Assembly: GCF_029433255.1 (NCBI RefSeq)
Contig: NZ_JAQTHU010000001.1
Coordinates: 1,736,001-1,800,000 of the forward strand
DNA from: Lactobacillus sp. ESL0791
GTDB taxonomy: Bacteria > Bacillota > Bacilli > Lactobacillales > Lactobacillaceae
Reading direction: 5' to 3'
DNA length: 64,000 nucleotides
Of the stretch, positions 45,067 to 58,923 are shown piece by piece. Below the pieces are notes generated by a model that saw only the letters and a program-made list of their open reading frames with translations, searched no databases and was not told where the DNA came from. Every line of letters starts with the position of its first letter. Positions within the stretch are counted from its first letter, which is position 1. The position numbers and the translations under genes are program-made.

Positions 45067-48000
45067 TTAATCTTTTTCAGCCTTAGCTTTGTCTGCTTCC
45101 TTCATTTGTTTTTCAATATCAGCGATTGAATAAACAGATTCAGGCTTCTCAACATCGGCTTTTGGTTCCATATCACGATAAATCGGAAGGCCGGTTCCGG
45201 CTGGAATAATTTTACCAATAATAACGTTCTCTTTCAGACCAAGCAACGGATCATTCTTACCTCTAATTGAGGCATCAGTAAGAACCCGCGTGGTTTCCTG
45301 GAATGAAGCTGCCGACAAGAAACTGTTTGTTTCCAAAGCGGCTTTAGTAATTCCTAAAATTACACTTTGAGCAGTCGCTGGTATGCCACCAGAAATAATA
45401 ACATCCTTGTTGCGTGCCTTAAAGTCACCAATATCCATTACCTCACCAGGCAAAAGATTGGTTTCGCCCGGATCCAGCACACGAACTTTTTGCAGCATTT
45501 GCCGCGTCAAAACCTCGACGTGCTTGTCGGAAATATCCACACCCTGCATCCGGTATGCTTTTTGAACTTCAACCAAGATATATTCTTCGGTCGTTAAAGT
45601 ATCCGTTACCTGAATCAATTCCTTAGGATCAATTGAACCAAGTGTTAGCTTGTCACCGCGGCGAACTGTGTCACCCTCAGCAACAGCAACAGAAGCAGTA
45701 TACGGAATGCTATAACTTCTGGTATCAATCTTACCTTTAACGGTTATTTCACGCGTATGTTCAGCAGGATTTTCCTGAATTGAATCAATCACACCATCAA
45801 CTTCAGAAATGATTGCCCGACCTTTAGGGTTACGTGCCTCAAACAGCTCTTGCACACGAGGAAGACCCTGTGTAATATCTTCAGCACCGGCAACACCACC
45901 GTTATGGAAGGTCCGCAAAGTCAGCTGGGTACCAGGCTCACCAATTGATTGAGCGGCAACCGTACCAACAGCTTCACCAACTTCAACTTCTTCGCCAGTG
46001 GCAAGGTTCATCCCGTAACACTTACGGCAAACACCGTGCGGTGTGTCACAGGTCAAAATTGAGCGAATTTTGACGTTAGTAACGCCAGCATCACAAATTT
46101 TGTGCGCCAAGTCTTCATCAATCATCACATCCGGACCAACGATTGCTTCACCGGTCTTCGGGTCTTTAACAGTTTCACCAGTAAACCGTCCAAGCAGACG
46201 GTCATAGAGCGGTTCAATCAACTCGTCACCTTCCATGATTGCATGAACAACAATTCCCCGGTCAGTGCCACAATCTTCGTCACGAATAATTACATCCTGA
46301 GCAACATCGACTAAGCGCCGGGTCAGGTAGCCAGACTGCGCGGTCTTCAAAGCCGTATCTGTCATTCCCTTACGAGCACCATGCGTGGACATGAACAGCT
46401 CCAGAACTGATAAACCTTCCTTGAAGTTAGAGGTAACAGGAATTTCAAACAATCCACCGTTTGGCGTGGCCATCAAGCCACGCATCCCGGCTAACTGTGT
46501 AAAGTTGGAAATATTACCACGGGCACCAGAGTCGGCCATGATTGTAATTGGGTTGCGCGGATCATAGATCTGGGCAATTTCATCCTGAACCTGATCCTTA
46601 CACTCATTCCAAATACTAATCACACGGTCATGCCGTTCCTGCTCGGTAATAAGGCCGCGTCTAAATTGTTTAGAAACAAGGTCAACCTGTTTGTGGGCCT
46701 TGGCAACCTTTTCATCCTTATCATCGATTTCCGGAACATCGGTCATTCCGATCGTAATTCCCGAAGTAGTTGAACTGGTGTAACCAAGCTTTTTCAGATC
46801 ATCAAGGTATTCGGAAGTCCGCTGCACCTTGTAGTACTTGTAAATTGTCGCAATCGAATCTGACAAGAAGCCCTTCTTAAACGGTGTCGAAACCAGATCA
46901 TCACCAATATCGTCAATCTTTTTGTGGATGTCTTCCCCATTAGCCAGGAAATATTTTGCCGCAAGCGGATTATTCAGGTTTTCTTCGGTTGGTTCATTGA
47001 TATAGAAGTAATCGTCTGGGAAAATTTGGTTGAAAATCAGCTTGCCATATGTGGTAATAAAAATACCATCCTCATAACCTTTAGGCCATTTCTTTTCCGG
47101 CATTGAATCGGCAGCCATTCCAATAATTGTATGGTAGTGAATATCACCATTTTCATATGCAATTGTTGCTTCCTGCGGTGAATTGAAAATCATCCCTTCA
47201 CCTTCACGACCACGTTCAGCCTGCGTCAACCAATAATTGCCGAGCACAATATCCTGTGATGGGGTAACGATCGGCTTGCCATCCTTAGGCGCCAAAATAT
47301 GGTGGGCAGCCAGCATCAAAAGCCGTGATTCCGCAACAGCTTCATCTGATAACGGAACATGGATCGCCATCTGGTCCCCGTCAAAGTCAGCATTGTACGC
47401 TTCACAGGCCAATGGATGCAGCCTGATTGACTTTCCTGAAACTAGAACTGGTTCAAAGGCTTGGATACTCAAACGGTGCAAAGTAGGGGCCCGATTCAAG
47501 AGAACCGTCCGCTCTTTAATTACATCTTCAAGTACATCCCAAACTTCATCATCTTCACGGTCAATCTTACGTTTGGCATTCTTAATATTTGAAGCAATTT
47601 TGCGTTTAACCAATTCGTGCATAACAAATGGTTTAAATAATTCAAGTGCCATCGGCCGCGGAACACCACATTGATAAAACTTCAATTTTGGTGAAACATC
47701 AATAACCGAACGGCCAGAGTAGTCAACACGTTTACCAAGCAAGTTTTGACGGAAACGGCCCTGCTTACCCTTAAGCATATGTGACAGCGACTTAAGCGGA
47801 CGGTTACCTGGCCCAACAACGGGACGACCGCGCCGACCATTGTCAATTAAGGCATCAACAGCTTCCTGCAGCATCCGTTTTTCGTTTTGTACAATAATAT
47901 TCGGGGCATTCAAATCAAGCAGACGCTTCAAACGATTGTTCCGGTTAATCACACGCCGGTATAAGTCGTTCAAATCAGAAGTGGCAAAACGTCCACCTTC

Positions 48001-48732
48001 AAGCTGGACCATCGGCCGCAAGTCTGGTGGAATGACCGGGACGGCGTCAATCACCATCCATTCAGGCTTATTGCCGGAATCTTTGAAAGCATCAAGAATA
48101 TCAAGTCTCCTGATTGCCCGTGTCCGCTTTTGGCCAGTTGCTGTCTGCAATTCTTTTTTCAGATCGGTAACTTCTTTAGCCAAATCAACTTTCTTCAGCA
48201 AATCGCGAATTGCTTCTGCACCCATTTTGGCGACAAAACGATTGCCAAACTTTGCCTTTTGCTCACGGTATTCAGCTTCCGTCAATAATTGTTTCGGCTC
48301 TAAGTCGGTATCGCCAGCGTCGATCACGATATAGGCAGCAAAGTAGATAACTTCCTCAAGCAGTCTTGGCGACATGTCCAAGATTAAGCCCATCCGTGAA
48401 GGAATCCCTTTAAAATACCAGATATGCGTAACAGGAGCAGCTAACTCAATGTGCCCCATCCGCTCTCTTCTTACCTTAGCAGAAGTAACTTCAACACCGC
48501 AGCGGTCACAGACAATACCGCGGTAGCGCACACCCTTGTACTTGCCACAGGCACAGGACCAATCCTTAGTCGGCCCAAAAATCCGTTCATCGAACAGACC
48601 GTCTTTTTCTGGTTTTAAAGTACGATAATTTATCGTCTCTGGCTTTTTAACTTCGCCATATGACCAGCTTCTGATCTTATTAGGTGAGGCAAGACCAATT
48701 TGCATGCTTTCAAACTTATTTACGTCGATCAA
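45067..48732 (-). CDS. rpoC: DNA-directed RNA polymerase subunit beta'
   Basis: Clamp and catalytic subunit, 1221 residues. Visible are the N-terminal zinc site ([20 protein letters not shown]), the catalytic magnesium motif NADFDGDQM, and the bridge-helix/trigger-loop region. The second zinc site ([13 protein letters not shown]) is also present. The start codon is TTG (48732-48730), eight bases after AGGAGG, and 12 bases follow the rpoB stop. Confidence 0.98.
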   Translation of the reverse strand: MIDVNKFESMQIGLASPNKIRSWSYGEVKKPETINYRTLKPEKDGLFDERIFGPTKDWSCACGKYKGVRYRGIVCDRCGVEVTSAKVRRERMGHIELAAPVTHIWYFKGIPSRMGLILDMSPRLLEEVIYFAAYIVIDAGDTDLEPKQLLTEAEYREQKAKFGNRFVAKMGAEAIRDLLKKVDLAKEVTDLKKELQTATGQKRTRAIRRLDILDAFKDSGNKPEWMVIDAVPVIPPDLRPMVQLEGGRFATSDLNDLYRRVINRNNRLKRLLDLNAPNIIVQNEKRMLQEAVDALIDNGRRGRPVVGPGNRPLKSLSHMLKGKQGRFRQNLLGKRVDYSGRSVIDVSPKLKFYQCGVPRPMALELFKPFVMHELVKRKIASNIKNAKRKIDREDDEVWDVLEDVIKERTVLLNRAPTLHRLSIQAFEPVLVSGKSIRLHPLACEAYNADFDGDQMAIHVPLSDEAVAESRLLMLAAHHILAPKDGKPIVTPSQDIVLGNYWLTQAERGREGEGMIFNSPQEATIAYENGDIHYHTIIGMAADSMPEKKWPKGYEDGIFITTYGKLIFNQIFPDDYFYINEPTEENLNNPLAAKYFLANGEDIHKKIDDIGDDLVSTPFKKGFLSDSIATIYKYYKVQRTSEYLDDLKKLGYTSSTTSGITIGMTDVPEIDDKDEKVAKAHKQVDLVSKQFRRGLITEQERHDRVISIWNECKDQVQDEIAQIYDPRNPITIMADSGARGNISNFTQLAGMRGLMATPNGGLFEIPVTSNFKEGLSVLELFMSTHGARKGMTDTALKTAQSGYLTRRLVDVAQDVIIRDEDCGTDRGIVVHAIMEGDELIEPLYDRLLGRFTGETVKDPKTGEAIVGPDVMIDEDLAHKICDAGVTNVKIRSILTCDTPHGVCRKCYGMNLATGEEVEVGEAVGTVAAQSIGEPGTQLTLRTFHNGGVAGAEDITQGLPRVQELFEARNPKGRAIISEVDGVIDSIQENPAEHTREITVKGKIDTRSYSIPYTASVAVAEGDTVRRGDKLTLGSIDPKELIQVTDTLTTEEYILVEVQKAYRMQGVDISDKHVEVLTRQMLQKVRVLDPGETNLLPGEVMDIGDFKARNKDVIISGGIPATAQSVILGITKAALETNSFLSAASFQETTRVLTDASIRGKNDPLLGLKENVIIGKIIPAGTGLPIYRDMEPKADVEKPESVYSIADIEKQMKEADKAKAEKD

Positions 48733-48744
48733 AAGTTTAACCTC

Positions 48745-51700
48745 CTACTTGTTAGAAATCTTATTATCATCGTCAGACTCATCAGCTGGTGCAGGAGTTT
48801 CCGCTTGCGTGGCCTCTTCTGTATCTTCATCAGCTGCATCCTCCGATTTAGCGGTTGTATCGGCCAATCTCTTCTTTTGCTGTTCTTCGGCCATCCGTGA
48901 CAATGTATCAATATTCAAATGTTCATTTGAATCATCATCCATATCACGTAGTTCAATTTCTTTGTGATCCATGTCAAGAACACGGATATCCAGCCCAAGT
49001 GATTGCAATTCCTTAACCAAAACGCGGAAAGATTCCGGAACACCTGGTTTGGGAATTCGCTCACCCTTGACGATTGCTTCGTAGGCCTTAACTCGGCCAA
49101 CAACATCATCGGACTTGTAAGTTAAAATTTCCTGCAGTGTATAAGCGGCACCGTAAGCCTCAAGAGCCCAAACTTCCATTTCACCAAACCGCTGGCCACC
49201 AAATTGTGCTTTACCACCTAGAGGTTGCTGGGTAACTAATGAGTACGGCCCAATCGAACGTGCGTGAATCTTATCATCGACCATGTGCGTTAGCTTGAGA
49301 TAGTGCATGATTCCAATTGAAACCCGGTTGTGGAAAGGTTCACCGGTCCGACCATCATAAATAATGGTCTTACCATCTTTATCGATTCCGGCTTTATGAA
49401 CAGTGTCCCACACGTCATCTTCGCTAGCACCATCAAATACAGGCGTGGCAACGTGAATTCCCAAAGTATTAGCAGCCCGGCCTAAGTGCAATTCAAGCAG
49501 CTGCCCAATATTCATACGTGAAGGAACACCCATCGGGTTCAAACAAATATCGACTGGTGTACCATCTGGCAGATATGGCATGTCTTCTTCAGGAACAACA
49601 GCGGCAACAGTACCTTTGTTCCCGTGACGTCCGGACATCTTGTCTCCAACCTGAATTTTTCTCTTCTGGGCAATGTAAACACGAACCAAAGTATTAACGC
49701 CTGGGGAAAGTTCATCACCATTTTCCCGTGTGTAAACTTTAACGTCACGAACAATTCCGCCGCCGCCGTGAGGAACCCGCAATGATGTATCACGGACTTC
49801 ACGTGCCTTTTCACCAAATATTGCGTGCAGCAATCTTTCTTCGGCTGACAACTCGGTTACCCCTTTAGGCGTAACCTTACCAACTAAGATGTCGCCGTCA
49901 TGAACTTCAGCACCGATACGGACAATTCCCTCACCATCAAGGTCCTTAAGCGCATCCTCACCTACGTTCGGCAATTCACGCGTAATTTCCTCAGGACCAA
50001 GCTTGGTATCCCGTGCCTCAGATTCATAGTCCTCAATACTGATCGAAGTGTAAACATCGTCTTTAACCAGTCGTTCTGAAAGCATGATTGCATCTTCATA
50101 GTTGTACATGTTCCAAGTCATGAAGGCAATAACAGGATTTTGCCCCAATGCAAGCTCACCATGATCCATTGTTGGACCGTTGGCAATTACTTCGCCCTCT
50201 TCAACTTGATCGCCAATATTCACATTTGGTGTTTGGTTGTATGATTTGGAATTGTTTGACCGCCGGTACTTTTCTAAGGTGTATTTGTCCAAAGTAGAAT
50301 CAGCACGCCTAATCCGAATATCATTGGCATCGGCATATTCAACAACACCGGCAGCCTTAGCAACCAAAGCTGCACCAGAATCGTGAGCAGCCCGGTATTC
50401 CATCCCGGTACCAACAAGGGCACTATGCGGATTAATTAATGGCGCTGCCTGACGCTGCTGGTTGGCACCCATTAATGCCCGGTTAGAGTCATCGTTTTCC
50501 AAAAACGGGATACATGCAGAAGCCACAGACACAACCTGCTTGGGAATAACGTCCATGTAGTCAATCTTATCTGGACTAACCTCGACATTATCTTCCTTTG
50601 ACCGAGCCAAAATCAGTTTATCCTTAAAGGAACCATCCGGATTAAGGTGGGTGTTGGCACCGGCGATAATGTAGTTATCCTCAACATCAGCAGTTAAGTA
50701 ATCAATCTTGTCAGTAACCTTGTGGGTCTTCCACGAAACACGCCGGTATGGGGTTTCAATAAAACCATACTTGTTAATTACGGCATAAGTTGCTAAAGAG
50801 TTGATTAATCCAATGTTGGGCCCTTCTGGAGTCTCAATTGGACACAGACGGCCATACTGGGTATAGTGCACATCACGAACTTCATAACCGGCACGGTCAC
50901 GCGTCAACCCGCCAGGCCCTAAAGCGGACATCCGCCGCTTATGCGTCAATTCACCTAACGGATTATGTTGATCCATAAATTGTGACAGCTGAGAAGAGCC
51001 AAAGAATTCTTTTAGGCTGGCAACAATCGGCCGAATATTAATCAGTTGCTGCGGCGTAACGGTGGATGGATCTTGGATGGACATCCGTTCACGAACAACC
51101 CGTTCCATTCTTGCCAAACCTATTCTAAATTGATTCTGCAGCAATTCACCAACCCGGCGGATACGACGGTTGCCTAGGTGGTCAATATCATCTGTATTAC
51201 CGATTTCATCTTGCAGTAAGAAGAAGTAATTGATTGAAGCCAAAACATCGGCTGGTGTCAGATGCTTAACGCTCTTATCAATATGACCGTTGGACATCAT
51301 CTTGACAACACGCTCTGGATTGACTTTAGAGTAAACCTTGATTTCTTGAACCGTAATCGGATCTGGTAAAACGCCCTCCTTTGAAGGCTCATAAGTAACC
51401 ATCTTGAAATCATCACGGTCAAGGTACTTCTCAAGTGTTTCCATTAATTCATGGGTCACAACTGTGCCCTTTTTGGCCACAATTTCACCAGTATCCGGAT
51501 CTGCCAATGTTTCAGCCAAAGTTTGACCATACAAACGATTCTTCAATGACAGCTTCTTATTAACCTTGTAACGGCCAACCGGAGCGAGATCATAACGGCG
51601 CGGATCAAAGAAACGGGCATACAGCAGTGAACGTGAAGAATCCGTTGTTTTCGGCTCACCCGGGCGTAGACGCTCATAAATATCCTTTAAGGCCTCGGCA

Positions 51701-52404
51701 ACACGCGAATCAGCCGGGTTTTTATGAACATCTTTGTCCAAGGTAAACTGCAAAGAGTCGCTTTGACCAAACATATCCAGAATTTCACCATCGGAACCAA
51801 AACCCATGGCCCGAACAAAGACAGTCAGTGGCAGCTTACGGGTCCGGTCTACCCGGACATACGAAACATTCTTGGCATCAGTTTCGTATTCAAGCCAAGC
51901 ACCACGGTTGGGGATGACAGTCGTACCAAAAATCTGCCGGCCGTTTTTATCGTAATCACCGGAATAGTAAACACTCGGTGATCTGACAAGTTGGGAAACA
52001 ATTACCCTTTCAGCACCATTAATAATAAATGAGCCGGATTCCGTCATCAGGGGCAAATCACCGAAGAAGACATCCTGGGTCTTGATTTCACCTGTTTTTT
52101 GATTGGTTAATTTAAGAGTAACATGCATCGGTGCGGAATAAGTTGCATCATGATCACGCGCCTCATCAACGGTGTACTTCGGCTTCTGCAGCTTATAGCC
52201 GACATATTCCAGCGACAGTTTACCTGAAAAGTCACTGATTGGCATAATGTCATCAAAGACTTCTTTAATGCCCTCATCAAGAAACCACTTGTATGATTCG
52301 GTTTGTACATCTGTTAAATTAGGGAGCTTCAACACTTCTTTAATCCGCGAGAAACTGCGTCTTGTTCGGTGTTGGCCAAAATTTACTACGTGTCCGTTTA
52401 ACAA
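48745..52404 (-). CDS. rpoB: DNA-directed RNA polymerase subunit beta
   Basis: Forms the active-site pincer with beta'. The start is placed at TTG 52404 (behind AAAGGATG), giving [20 protein letters not shown] and 1219 residues; the open frame continues upstream through the leader hairpin but that part is not protein-like. The rifampicin-region segment [21 protein letters not shown] is wild type. The C-terminus has a long acidic tail ([19 protein letters not shown]), typical of lactobacilli. Confidence 0.97.
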   Translation of the reverse strand: MLNGHVVNFGQHRTRRSFSRIKEVLKLPNLTDVQTESYKWFLDEGIKEVFDDIMPISDFSGKLSLEYVGYKLQKPKYTVDEARDHDATYSAPMHVTLKLTNQKTGEIKTQDVFFGDLPLMTESGSFIINGAERVIVSQLVRSPSVYYSGDYDKNGRQIFGTTVIPNRGAWLEYETDAKNVSYVRVDRTRKLPLTVFVRAMGFGSDGEILDMFGQSDSLQFTLDKDVHKNPADSRVAEALKDIYERLRPGEPKTTDSSRSLLYARFFDPRRYDLAPVGRYKVNKKLSLKNRLYGQTLAETLADPDTGEIVAKKGTVVTHELMETLEKYLDRDDFKMVTYEPSKEGVLPDPITVQEIKVYSKVNPERVVKMMSNGHIDKSVKHLTPADVLASINYFFLLQDEIGNTDDIDHLGNRRIRRVGELLQNQFRIGLARMERVVRERMSIQDPSTVTPQQLINIRPIVASLKEFFGSSQLSQFMDQHNPLGELTHKRRMSALGPGGLTRDRAGYEVRDVHYTQYGRLCPIETPEGPNIGLINSLATYAVINKYGFIETPYRRVSWKTHKVTDKIDYLTADVEDNYIIAGANTHLNPDGSFKDKLILARSKEDNVEVSPDKIDYMDVIPKQVVSVASACIPFLENDDSNRALMGANQQRQAAPLINPHSALVGTGMEYRAAHDSGAALVAKAAGVVEYADANDIRIRRADSTLDKYTLEKYRRSNNSKSYNQTPNVNIGDQVEEGEVIANGPTMDHGELALGQNPVIAFMTWNMYNYEDAIMLSERLVKDDVYTSISIEDYESEARDTKLGPEEITRELPNVGEDALKDLDGEGIVRIGAEVHDGDILVGKVTPKGVTELSAEERLLHAIFGEKAREVRDTSLRVPHGGGGIVRDVKVYTRENGDELSPGVNTLVRVYIAQKRKIQVGDKMSGRHGNKGTVAAVVPEEDMPYLPDGTPVDICLNPMGVPSRMNIGQLLELHLGRAANTLGIHVATPVFDGASEDDVWDTVHKAGIDKDGKTIIYDGRTGEPFHNRVSIGIMHYLKLTHMVDDKIHARSIGPYSLVTQQPLGGKAQFGGQRFGEMEVWALEAYGAAYTLQEILTYKSDDVVGRVKAYEAIVKGERIPKPGVPESFRVLVKELQSLGLDIRVLDMDHKEIELRDMDDDSNEHLNIDTLSRMAEEQQKKRLADTTAKSEDAADEDTEEATQAETPAPADESDDDNKISNK

Positions 52405-52487
52405 GGAAAAACATCCTTTCTGTTTGGAAAAGCAAATATTAAATATTACATTTTGATTACAAAAGCTAGGGCAGGCAATTTTATGCA

Positions 52488-52556
52488 TAAAAAAGACAAA
52501 AACAACCACTGTCGTTTTTGTCTTTATCATTTTGTTGGACAATAGATCAACAAAAT
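52488..52556 (-). promoter_or_regulatory. rpoB leader: two strong hairpins, the second terminator-like
   Basis: Between the rpoB promoter and start: a 9-pair stem (ATTTTGTTG/CAACAAAAT, 52529-52556), then a 12-pair stem (AAAGACAAAAAC/GTTTTTGTCTTT, 52492-52525) followed by TTTTTT. Because the promoter lies upstream of both, the second works as an attenuator inside the leader, or ends clpC read-through. The place agrees with the published Lacto-rpoB RNA motif of Lactobacillales; I cannot confirm a match by eye. Confidence 0.7.
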
Positions 52557-52586
52557 ACTGAACCTCAGCCTTTTAAAACACTCTAA

Positions 52587-52615
52587 AATATACTGTAAAT
52601 TCGTTCTTTTGTCAA
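52587..52615 (-). promoter_or_regulatory. Promoter of rpoB-rpoC
   Basis: TTGACA (perfect), exactly 17 bases, TATATT on the minus strand, starting 24 bases after the clpC stop codon. Predicted transcript start about 52580, leaving a leader of about 175 bases. Confidence 0.85.
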
Positions 52616-52638
52616 ATAATAACTACTGTCACTATCAT

Positions 52639-55125
52639 TTATTTGCTGGCAACTTTTTCGCTATTAGAATCAATTACAAATTTCAACTTGCCGTGGTTAC
52701 TGCCAATTTTCAGTACATCGCCTTTAACCAGCTCACTCTTAATCATCATTTCGGCAATTTGATTTTCAATATCAGTCTGAATCGCCCGGCGCAAAGGTCT
52801 TGCCCCCATCTCGGGATTATAACCGTCTTTAGCAATCTGATTAAGTGCAGCCGGGGAAAGCTTCAATTGGATTCCCTGTTTACCTAAGCGCTTGATTAAC
52901 CTATTAGTTAGCAACGATACAACCTGCCGCAATTCATTTTGAGTCAGCTCATTAAAGATAATCGTATCATCAATCCGGTTCAAAAATTCTGGCCGGAAGA
53001 ACTGTTTAAGTGCTTGACGCACACGTTCCTTACGAATTTTTGCTTGGTCCTCATTGTCTGCGCTGAAGCCCAGTTTCTTAGTTTCAAAAATACTTCTTGA
53101 ACCTAAGTTCGAGGTCATGATAATAATCGTGTTTCTAAAATCAACCTTGCGGCCCTTAGAATCCGTCAAAAAGCCGTCATCTAAAACCTGCAGCAGCATA
53201 TTAAACACATCCGGATGCGCTTTTTCAACCTCATCAAGTAAAACAACCGAATACGGATGACGGCGCACCTGCTCTGATAACTGACCGCCCTCTTCATAGC
53301 CAACGTAGCCGGGCGCAGAACCAATTAATTTGCTGCTGGCAATTTGGTCCATGTATTCAGACATATCAACCCGAATTAAATTACTTTCCGAACCGAACAT
53401 TGCTTCAGCCACAGCCTTTGCTAATTCCGTTTTCCCGACACCGGTTGGCCCTAAAAATAGGAACGAGCCAATTGGCCGCTTTTCATCTTTAATTCCGCTG
53501 CGGTTACGGCGAATTGCCTGTGCCACCGCCATAACGGCTTCATTCTGCCCAATAATCCGCTTGTGCAAGATTTTTTCCAAATTAGACAGCTGTTGCTGCT
53601 CGCTGCGTGTCATCTGTGTAACTGGAACCCCGGTCCAATTAGAAACTGTCTTGGCAATATCTTTAGGCTGAACAACCGCACCTGCTTTAACCGCATCATC
53701 TAAATCATTAACCAGCTTTTCGCGTCGAAATTGCAGACTGTTTTCCTTATCCTGCAATTTTGCCGCTTCAACAAAGTTTTGGCTGACTGCCGCCGCATTT
53801 TTCTGCGCAATCGTCTTTTTAAGCTGCTCATCAACCTGATATAAACGTTTGTCAGAGCCAGCATCTTTCTTCATCTTGACACCTGCACTAGCCTCATCAA
53901 TTAAATCAATTGCCTTATCCGGCAAGTAACGATTAGAAATATAGCGACTCGACAATTCAACCGCACTCTCAAGGCTGGCCTGAGTAATTTTTACATGATG
54001 AAATTTTTCATATTTGGGCCTTAACCCCTGTAAAATTGCCAGCGATTCTTTCTTTGACGGTTCATTCAAGCGCACCTGTTGAAATCTTCTGGCTAGCGCC
54101 TGATCCTTTTCAATGTATTTTTGGTATTCATCGAAAGTTGTTGCCCCAATGATTTGGATATCACCACGTGCAAGCGACGGCTTTAAAATATTGGCGGCAT
54201 CAATTGAACCTTCGGCAGCCCCCGCACCGATTAAGGTATGCAGTTCATCGATAAATAGAATTATTTTCCCATCTTGAGTAATTTCTTTGATGATTTTTTT
54301 AATCCGCTCCTCAAATTCGCCGCGGTATCTTGTCCCGGCAACCAAACTGCCCAGGTCCAAAGCCACTACCCGCTTATTTCGCAGCTCGCGGGGCACCTTT
54401 TTATTGATAATTTCAGTTGCCAGCGCTTCAGCTACCGCCGTTTTGCCGACTCCCGGCTCGCCAATCAGAATCGGGTTATTCTTTGTTCTGCGCAGCAAAA
54501 TTTCAATCACGCGTGTCAGCTCTGTTTCACGGCCAATAACCGGATCAATCTGATCGTTGCGTGCTCGTTCATTTAAATCAACAGAAACCTGGTCAAGCGT
54601 CGGCGTTGTACTCTTCTTCTGTTCACTGGTTCCTTGCCCTGCATCACCAAATTCTTCTTCAAACCAGCCGGAGTCATCTTCAATGTCATTATTTTCGCCA
54701 AGACTGGTATGAACATCATCTTCAAGCGAATCAAGGTTAACGTTAAGATTTTTTAAAATGGTGGCAGACAAAATCTGTTCGCTCGAAATCAGGCTCAATA
54801 AAATATGGCCGGTTTTAATTTCCGGTGATCCCATGCGGTCTGCCAAAGTCTTGGCATAAGCCAGTGCCATGCTTAGCCTTGGCGAAATTTCCATATAATT
54901 AGTGTTAGCCGCTGAACCATAACCGGTATAGCGCTCAATTTCCTCACGGACACTTGTTGGCGTTACGCCCCATGCACGCAAATCTTTGCCGGCTTCACCA
55001 TCCGACTCAATAACTAAGGCCAATAATACATGTTCCGTTCCAATCAGCCGGTGATGAAAATCTTGTGCCTGCTCACGCGCAATTTCCAAAACCTGGTTCG
55101 CACTATTACTGTATGAATTTGTCAT
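52639..55125 (-). CDS. clpC: ATP-dependent Clp protease ATP-binding subunit ClpC
   Basis: Hsp100 unfoldase that feeds ClpP and controls stress and competence regulators. 828 residues: two Clp_N repeats (1-145), D1 AAA domain with GEPGVGKT and [12 protein letters not shown], a coiled M-domain/UVR-like part ([19 protein letters not shown]). D2 with LGPTGVGKT and [11 protein letters not shown] and a C-terminal D2-small domain follow. Absence of an N-terminal zinc finger argues against ClpE. It is not in a ctsR-mcsA-mcsB operon, and I see no CtsR heptad pair upstream. ATG behind GGGATGG. Confidence 0.94.
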   Translation of the reverse strand: MTNSYSNSANQVLEIAREQAQDFHHRLIGTEHVLLALVIESDGEAGKDLRAWGVTPTSVREEIERYTGYGSAANTNYMEISPRLSMALAYAKTLADRMGSPEIKTGHILLSLISSEQILSATILKNLNVNLDSLEDDVHTSLGENNDIEDDSGWFEEEFGDAGQGTSEQKKSTTPTLDQVSVDLNERARNDQIDPVIGRETELTRVIEILLRRTKNNPILIGEPGVGKTAVAEALATEIINKKVPRELRNKRVVALDLGSLVAGTRYRGEFEERIKKIIKEITQDGKIILFIDELHTLIGAGAAEGSIDAANILKPSLARGDIQIIGATTFDEYQKYIEKDQALARRFQQVRLNEPSKKESLAILQGLRPKYEKFHHVKITQASLESAVELSSRYISNRYLPDKAIDLIDEASAGVKMKKDAGSDKRLYQVDEQLKKTIAQKNAAAVSQNFVEAAKLQDKENSLQFRREKLVNDLDDAVKAGAVVQPKDIAKTVSNWTGVPVTQMTRSEQQQLSNLEKILHKRIIGQNEAVMAVAQAIRRNRSGIKDEKRPIGSFLFLGPTGVGKTELAKAVAEAMFGSESNLIRVDMSEYMDQIASSKLIGSAPGYVGYEEGGQLSEQVRRHPYSVVLLDEVEKAHPDVFNMLLQVLDDGFLTDSKGRKVDFRNTIIIMTSNLGSRSIFETKKLGFSADNEDQAKIRKERVRQALKQFFRPEFLNRIDDTIIFNELTQNELRQVVSLLTNRLIKRLGKQGIQLKLSPAALNQIAKDGYNPEMGARPLRRAIQTDIENQIAEMMIKSELVKGDVLKIGSNHGKLKFVIDSNSEKVASK

Positions 55126-55179
55126 TATTGCACCATCCCAAAAATGAATTACTTAGTATTCTTCAAAAACATTTCAAAC

Positions 55180-55188
55180 ATTATAACA
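55180..55188 (-). promoter_or_regulatory. Extended -10 promoter of clpC
   Basis: TGT-TATAAT on the minus strand, about 55 bases before the clpC start; a weak -35 (TTCGCT) lies 18 bases upstream. Placed after the terminator of the tRNA unit. Confidence 0.55.
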
Positions 55189-55241
55189 AAATCGCAAGCT
55201 ATAAGCGAATATCTAACTTACACAGCACAATTAAATAGCTG

Positions 55242-55270
55242 CAAAAAGAAAAGCCGCCCTTTCAGACAGC
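55242..55270 (-). terminator. Terminator after tRNA-Pro
   Basis: GCTGTC and GGCGGC pair (G-T allowed) around TGAAAG, followed by TTTTCTTTTT. Lies six bases after the tRNA-Pro 3' end. Confidence 0.7.
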
Positions 55271-55276
55271 TTCATA

Positions 55277-55350
<74 letters not shown>

Positions 55351-55355
55351 CTAAT

Positions 55356-55382
55356 AAAAAGGCTCACCAATGCAAGCGAGCC
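55356..55382 (-). terminator. Terminator between tRNA-Gly and tRNA-Pro
   Basis: GGCTC/GAGCC stem with an 12-base loop and TTTTT on the minus strand. It may limit read-through from tRNA-Gly into tRNA-Pro or act as a processing hairpin. Confidence 0.55.
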
Positions 55383-55390
55383 ATTCATCT

Positions 55391-55465
55391 TGGAGCGGAA
55401 GACGGGATTCGAACCCGCGACCCCCACCATGGCAAGGTGATGTTCTACCACTGAACTACTTCCGC
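55391..55465 (-). tRNA. tRNA-Gly (anticodon GCC)
   Basis: Cloverleaf on the minus strand: acceptor GCGGAAG/CTTCCGC, D-arm with CAGTGGTAGAAC, anticodon stem TCACC/GGTGG around TTGCCAT, T-arm GGTTCGAATCC. The anticodon GCC reads GGC and GGU. The 3' CCA is encoded (TCCA). Confidence 0.95.
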
Positions 55466-55516
55466 AAGACAAATATTATTATAGCAAACCCACTTTAATT
55501 TGCAAGCCTTTTTTGC

Positions 55517-55549
55517 ATAAAAAAAGAAATTCTGCTTAGAGAATTTCTT
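55517..55549 (-). terminator. Terminator of lysS
   Basis: AAGAAATTCT/AGAATTTCTT stem with a six-base loop and TTTTTTT, 14 bases after the lysS stop on the minus strand. Confidence 0.85.
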
Positions 55550-55562
55550 AATTTGACTAAAC

Positions 55563-57128
<1,566 letters not shown>

Positions 57129-58148
57129 TTACTTAGCACTATCAACCATTTCGCGCTGGGACTGCCGTTTTTCATAATCATCAACAAAACTATCAAGCAG
57201 ATCAAATACTTCTTGCTTAGTCCAAACATCATTTATTTTAGCACGTGTCCGGGCTGAACGGGGAATTCCCTTTAAATAGTAAGCAGCCTGCTGCCGAAAT
57301 TCCGGAACCGCGATCTTTTCGCCTTTTAGGTCAACCAGCCTAGTTAATTGATGTTCAGCCGTAGCCACTTTTTCACGTACGGTTTGTGGTTGTAATTTTT
57401 CCCCCATAGCCAAATAGTGGGTCATATCCTTTAAAATCCACGGATTACCCAAAGCCGCTCTTCCAACCATTACCGCCGTCGAACCGATCTCATCTAGGGC
57501 CTTTTTGGCTAGTTCCGGCGTCGTAATATCACCATTAGCAACAAACGGAATCTCTAGTGCCTGGGCTACGTCGTGCAGAGTTTCCCAGTCAGCGTGCCCC
57601 TGATACATTTGCTTTCTGGTTCGACCATGCATAGCAATCATGCTGGCACCGGCTTCCTGAGCGGCTAACGCATTTTCAACCGCAAAAATATGCTTACGAT
57701 CCCAGCCAATGCGCATTTTAACCGAAACCGGTTTACTGACATTCTGTACCACGGCGTGCACCATTTGATAAATTTTATTGGCGTCAAGCAGCCATTTCGA
57801 GCCGGCATCAGTTTTGGTAACCTTCGGCACCGGGCAACCCATGTTGATGTCAATAATATCCGCCGCAGTGTGCTGGTCGATATATTGGGCTGCTTCAAGC
57901 AGTGTTTCTTCAGTCCCGCCAAAAATCTGAATGCTCATCGGGTGTTCCCGCGGATCCACTTTCATCATCGACATGGTTTTTTTATTCCGATAAATAATCC
58001 CGTGATCCGAAATCATCTCACAGACAACCAGGCCTGCGCCAAACTCCTTGCAAATCATCCGGAAAGCAGAGTTGGACACACCTGCCATCGGTGCAACAAC
58101 AACCCGGTTGGGAATTGTAATGTCGCGAATTTTCCAGCTATTATCCAC
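57129..58148 (-). CDS. dusB: tRNA-dihydrouridine synthase DusB
   Basis: FMN enzyme that reduces uridines in the tRNA D-loop. 339 residues from the GTG at 58148 (better spaced from AAAGGATG than the TTG directly before it). The FMN barrel entry APMAGVSNSAFR, the active cysteine region INMGCPVPKVTKTDAGS and PVSVKMRIGWD are clear. The C-terminal helical domain ends in REMVDSAK. Confidence 0.95.
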   Translation of the reverse strand: MDNSWKIRDITIPNRVVVAPMAGVSNSAFRMICKEFGAGLVVCEMISDHGIIYRNKKTMSMMKVDPREHPMSIQIFGGTEETLLEAAQYIDQHTAADIIDINMGCPVPKVTKTDAGSKWLLDANKIYQMVHAVVQNVSKPVSVKMRIGWDRKHIFAVENALAAQEAGASMIAMHGRTRKQMYQGHADWETLHDVAQALEIPFVANGDITTPELAKKALDEIGSTAVMVGRAALGNPWILKDMTHYLAMGEKLQPQTVREKVATAEHQLTRLVDLKGEKIAVPEFRQQAAYYLKGIPRSARTRAKINDVWTKQEVFDLLDSFVDDYEKRQSQREMVDSAK

Positions 58149-58206
58149 CAAATCATCCTTTCAAATACCTTAATTATGATACCAAAAAAGCTTCTAAGAG
58201 CAAGTG

Positions 58207-58830
58207 CTATTCAATAAAAAATTTACCTGGTGCAACCCGATTGTAATAAAGAAGTGTCGGATATTTAGTTTTGTCATTAACCACAAAATTAACCACCCCA
58301 GCATTATCAACTTCTGTAACCATGCTCATATCAGGTATCTGCAAAACATTTTGCACCATTGTCCGTGAAGCAGTCCCGTGAAAAACCAGCAAAACAGACT
58401 GATTAACGTGTTTTTGCAGCAGTTCATGCCAAAAAGACATTACTCGTTCAGCCAAATGTTGAAAAGATTCACCATTACAATAGTCATTATAGTTTTCTTT
58501 AAAAAACCCGAGATCATCAAATACTTGTGGATACACATTATAAATTTCGTCAGATGTCTTACCGTCCCAATCACCATAATTCATTTCTGTTAACCGGTTA
58601 TCAGTGATAATTTGGTGACGCCCCTGATCTAAAATTTCTGCTGTTTCTTGCGCCCTTTTCAATGGACTTGCATAAACATAATCAATTTTACTGGTATCAA
58701 AACTATCACGAAGCAGTTCTACCTGCTTAACCCCAGTTTCATTTAAAGGCAGATTCATGGACGCACCATTGATACTATGCGACTTATTGGTATCCGTTTC
58801 TCCATGCCGAACAATATAGACATTTAACAT
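58207..58830 (-). CDS. Histidine phosphatase superfamily protein (phosphoglycerate mutase-like)
   Basis: Likely a small-molecule phosphatase rather than a glycolytic mutase. 207 residues; the phospho-accepting RHGETDTN is at the N-terminus (His9), followed by SPLKRAQETAEIL and the second catalytic histidine in LVFHGTASRT. Its substrate cannot be told from sequence. It lies between hslO and dusB, in its own small unit with a TATAAT-like -10 upstream. ATG start behind AAGGAG. Confidence 0.88.
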   Translation of the reverse strand: MLNVYIVRHGETDTNKSHSINGASMNLPLNETGVKQVELLRDSFDTSKIDYVYASPLKRAQETAEILDQGRHQIITDNRLTEMNYGDWDGKTSDEIYNVYPQVFDDLGFFKENYNDYCNGESFQHLAERVMSFWHELLQKHVNQSVLLVFHGTASRTMVQNVLQIPDMSMVTEVDNAGVVNFVVNDKTKYPTLLYYNRVAPGKFFIE

Positions 58831-58923
58831 TTACAAAATTCTCCTTATATTCTTTATTAATTAACTTACTTCATTATAACGAAGAATCGACCTCATTGTT
58901 TAGTAAATATTACATTTTTAAGG

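Noticed and set aside
45367..48334. Several plus-strand frames of 60-164 codons inside rpoC
   Set aside because: They are antisense to the conserved rpoC reading frame and show no independent signals.
52405..52542. N-terminal extension of RpoB by 46 residues
   Set aside because: The extension runs through the leader hairpins and promoter-proximal region. The TTG at 52404 has a ribosome site and gives the family N-terminus.
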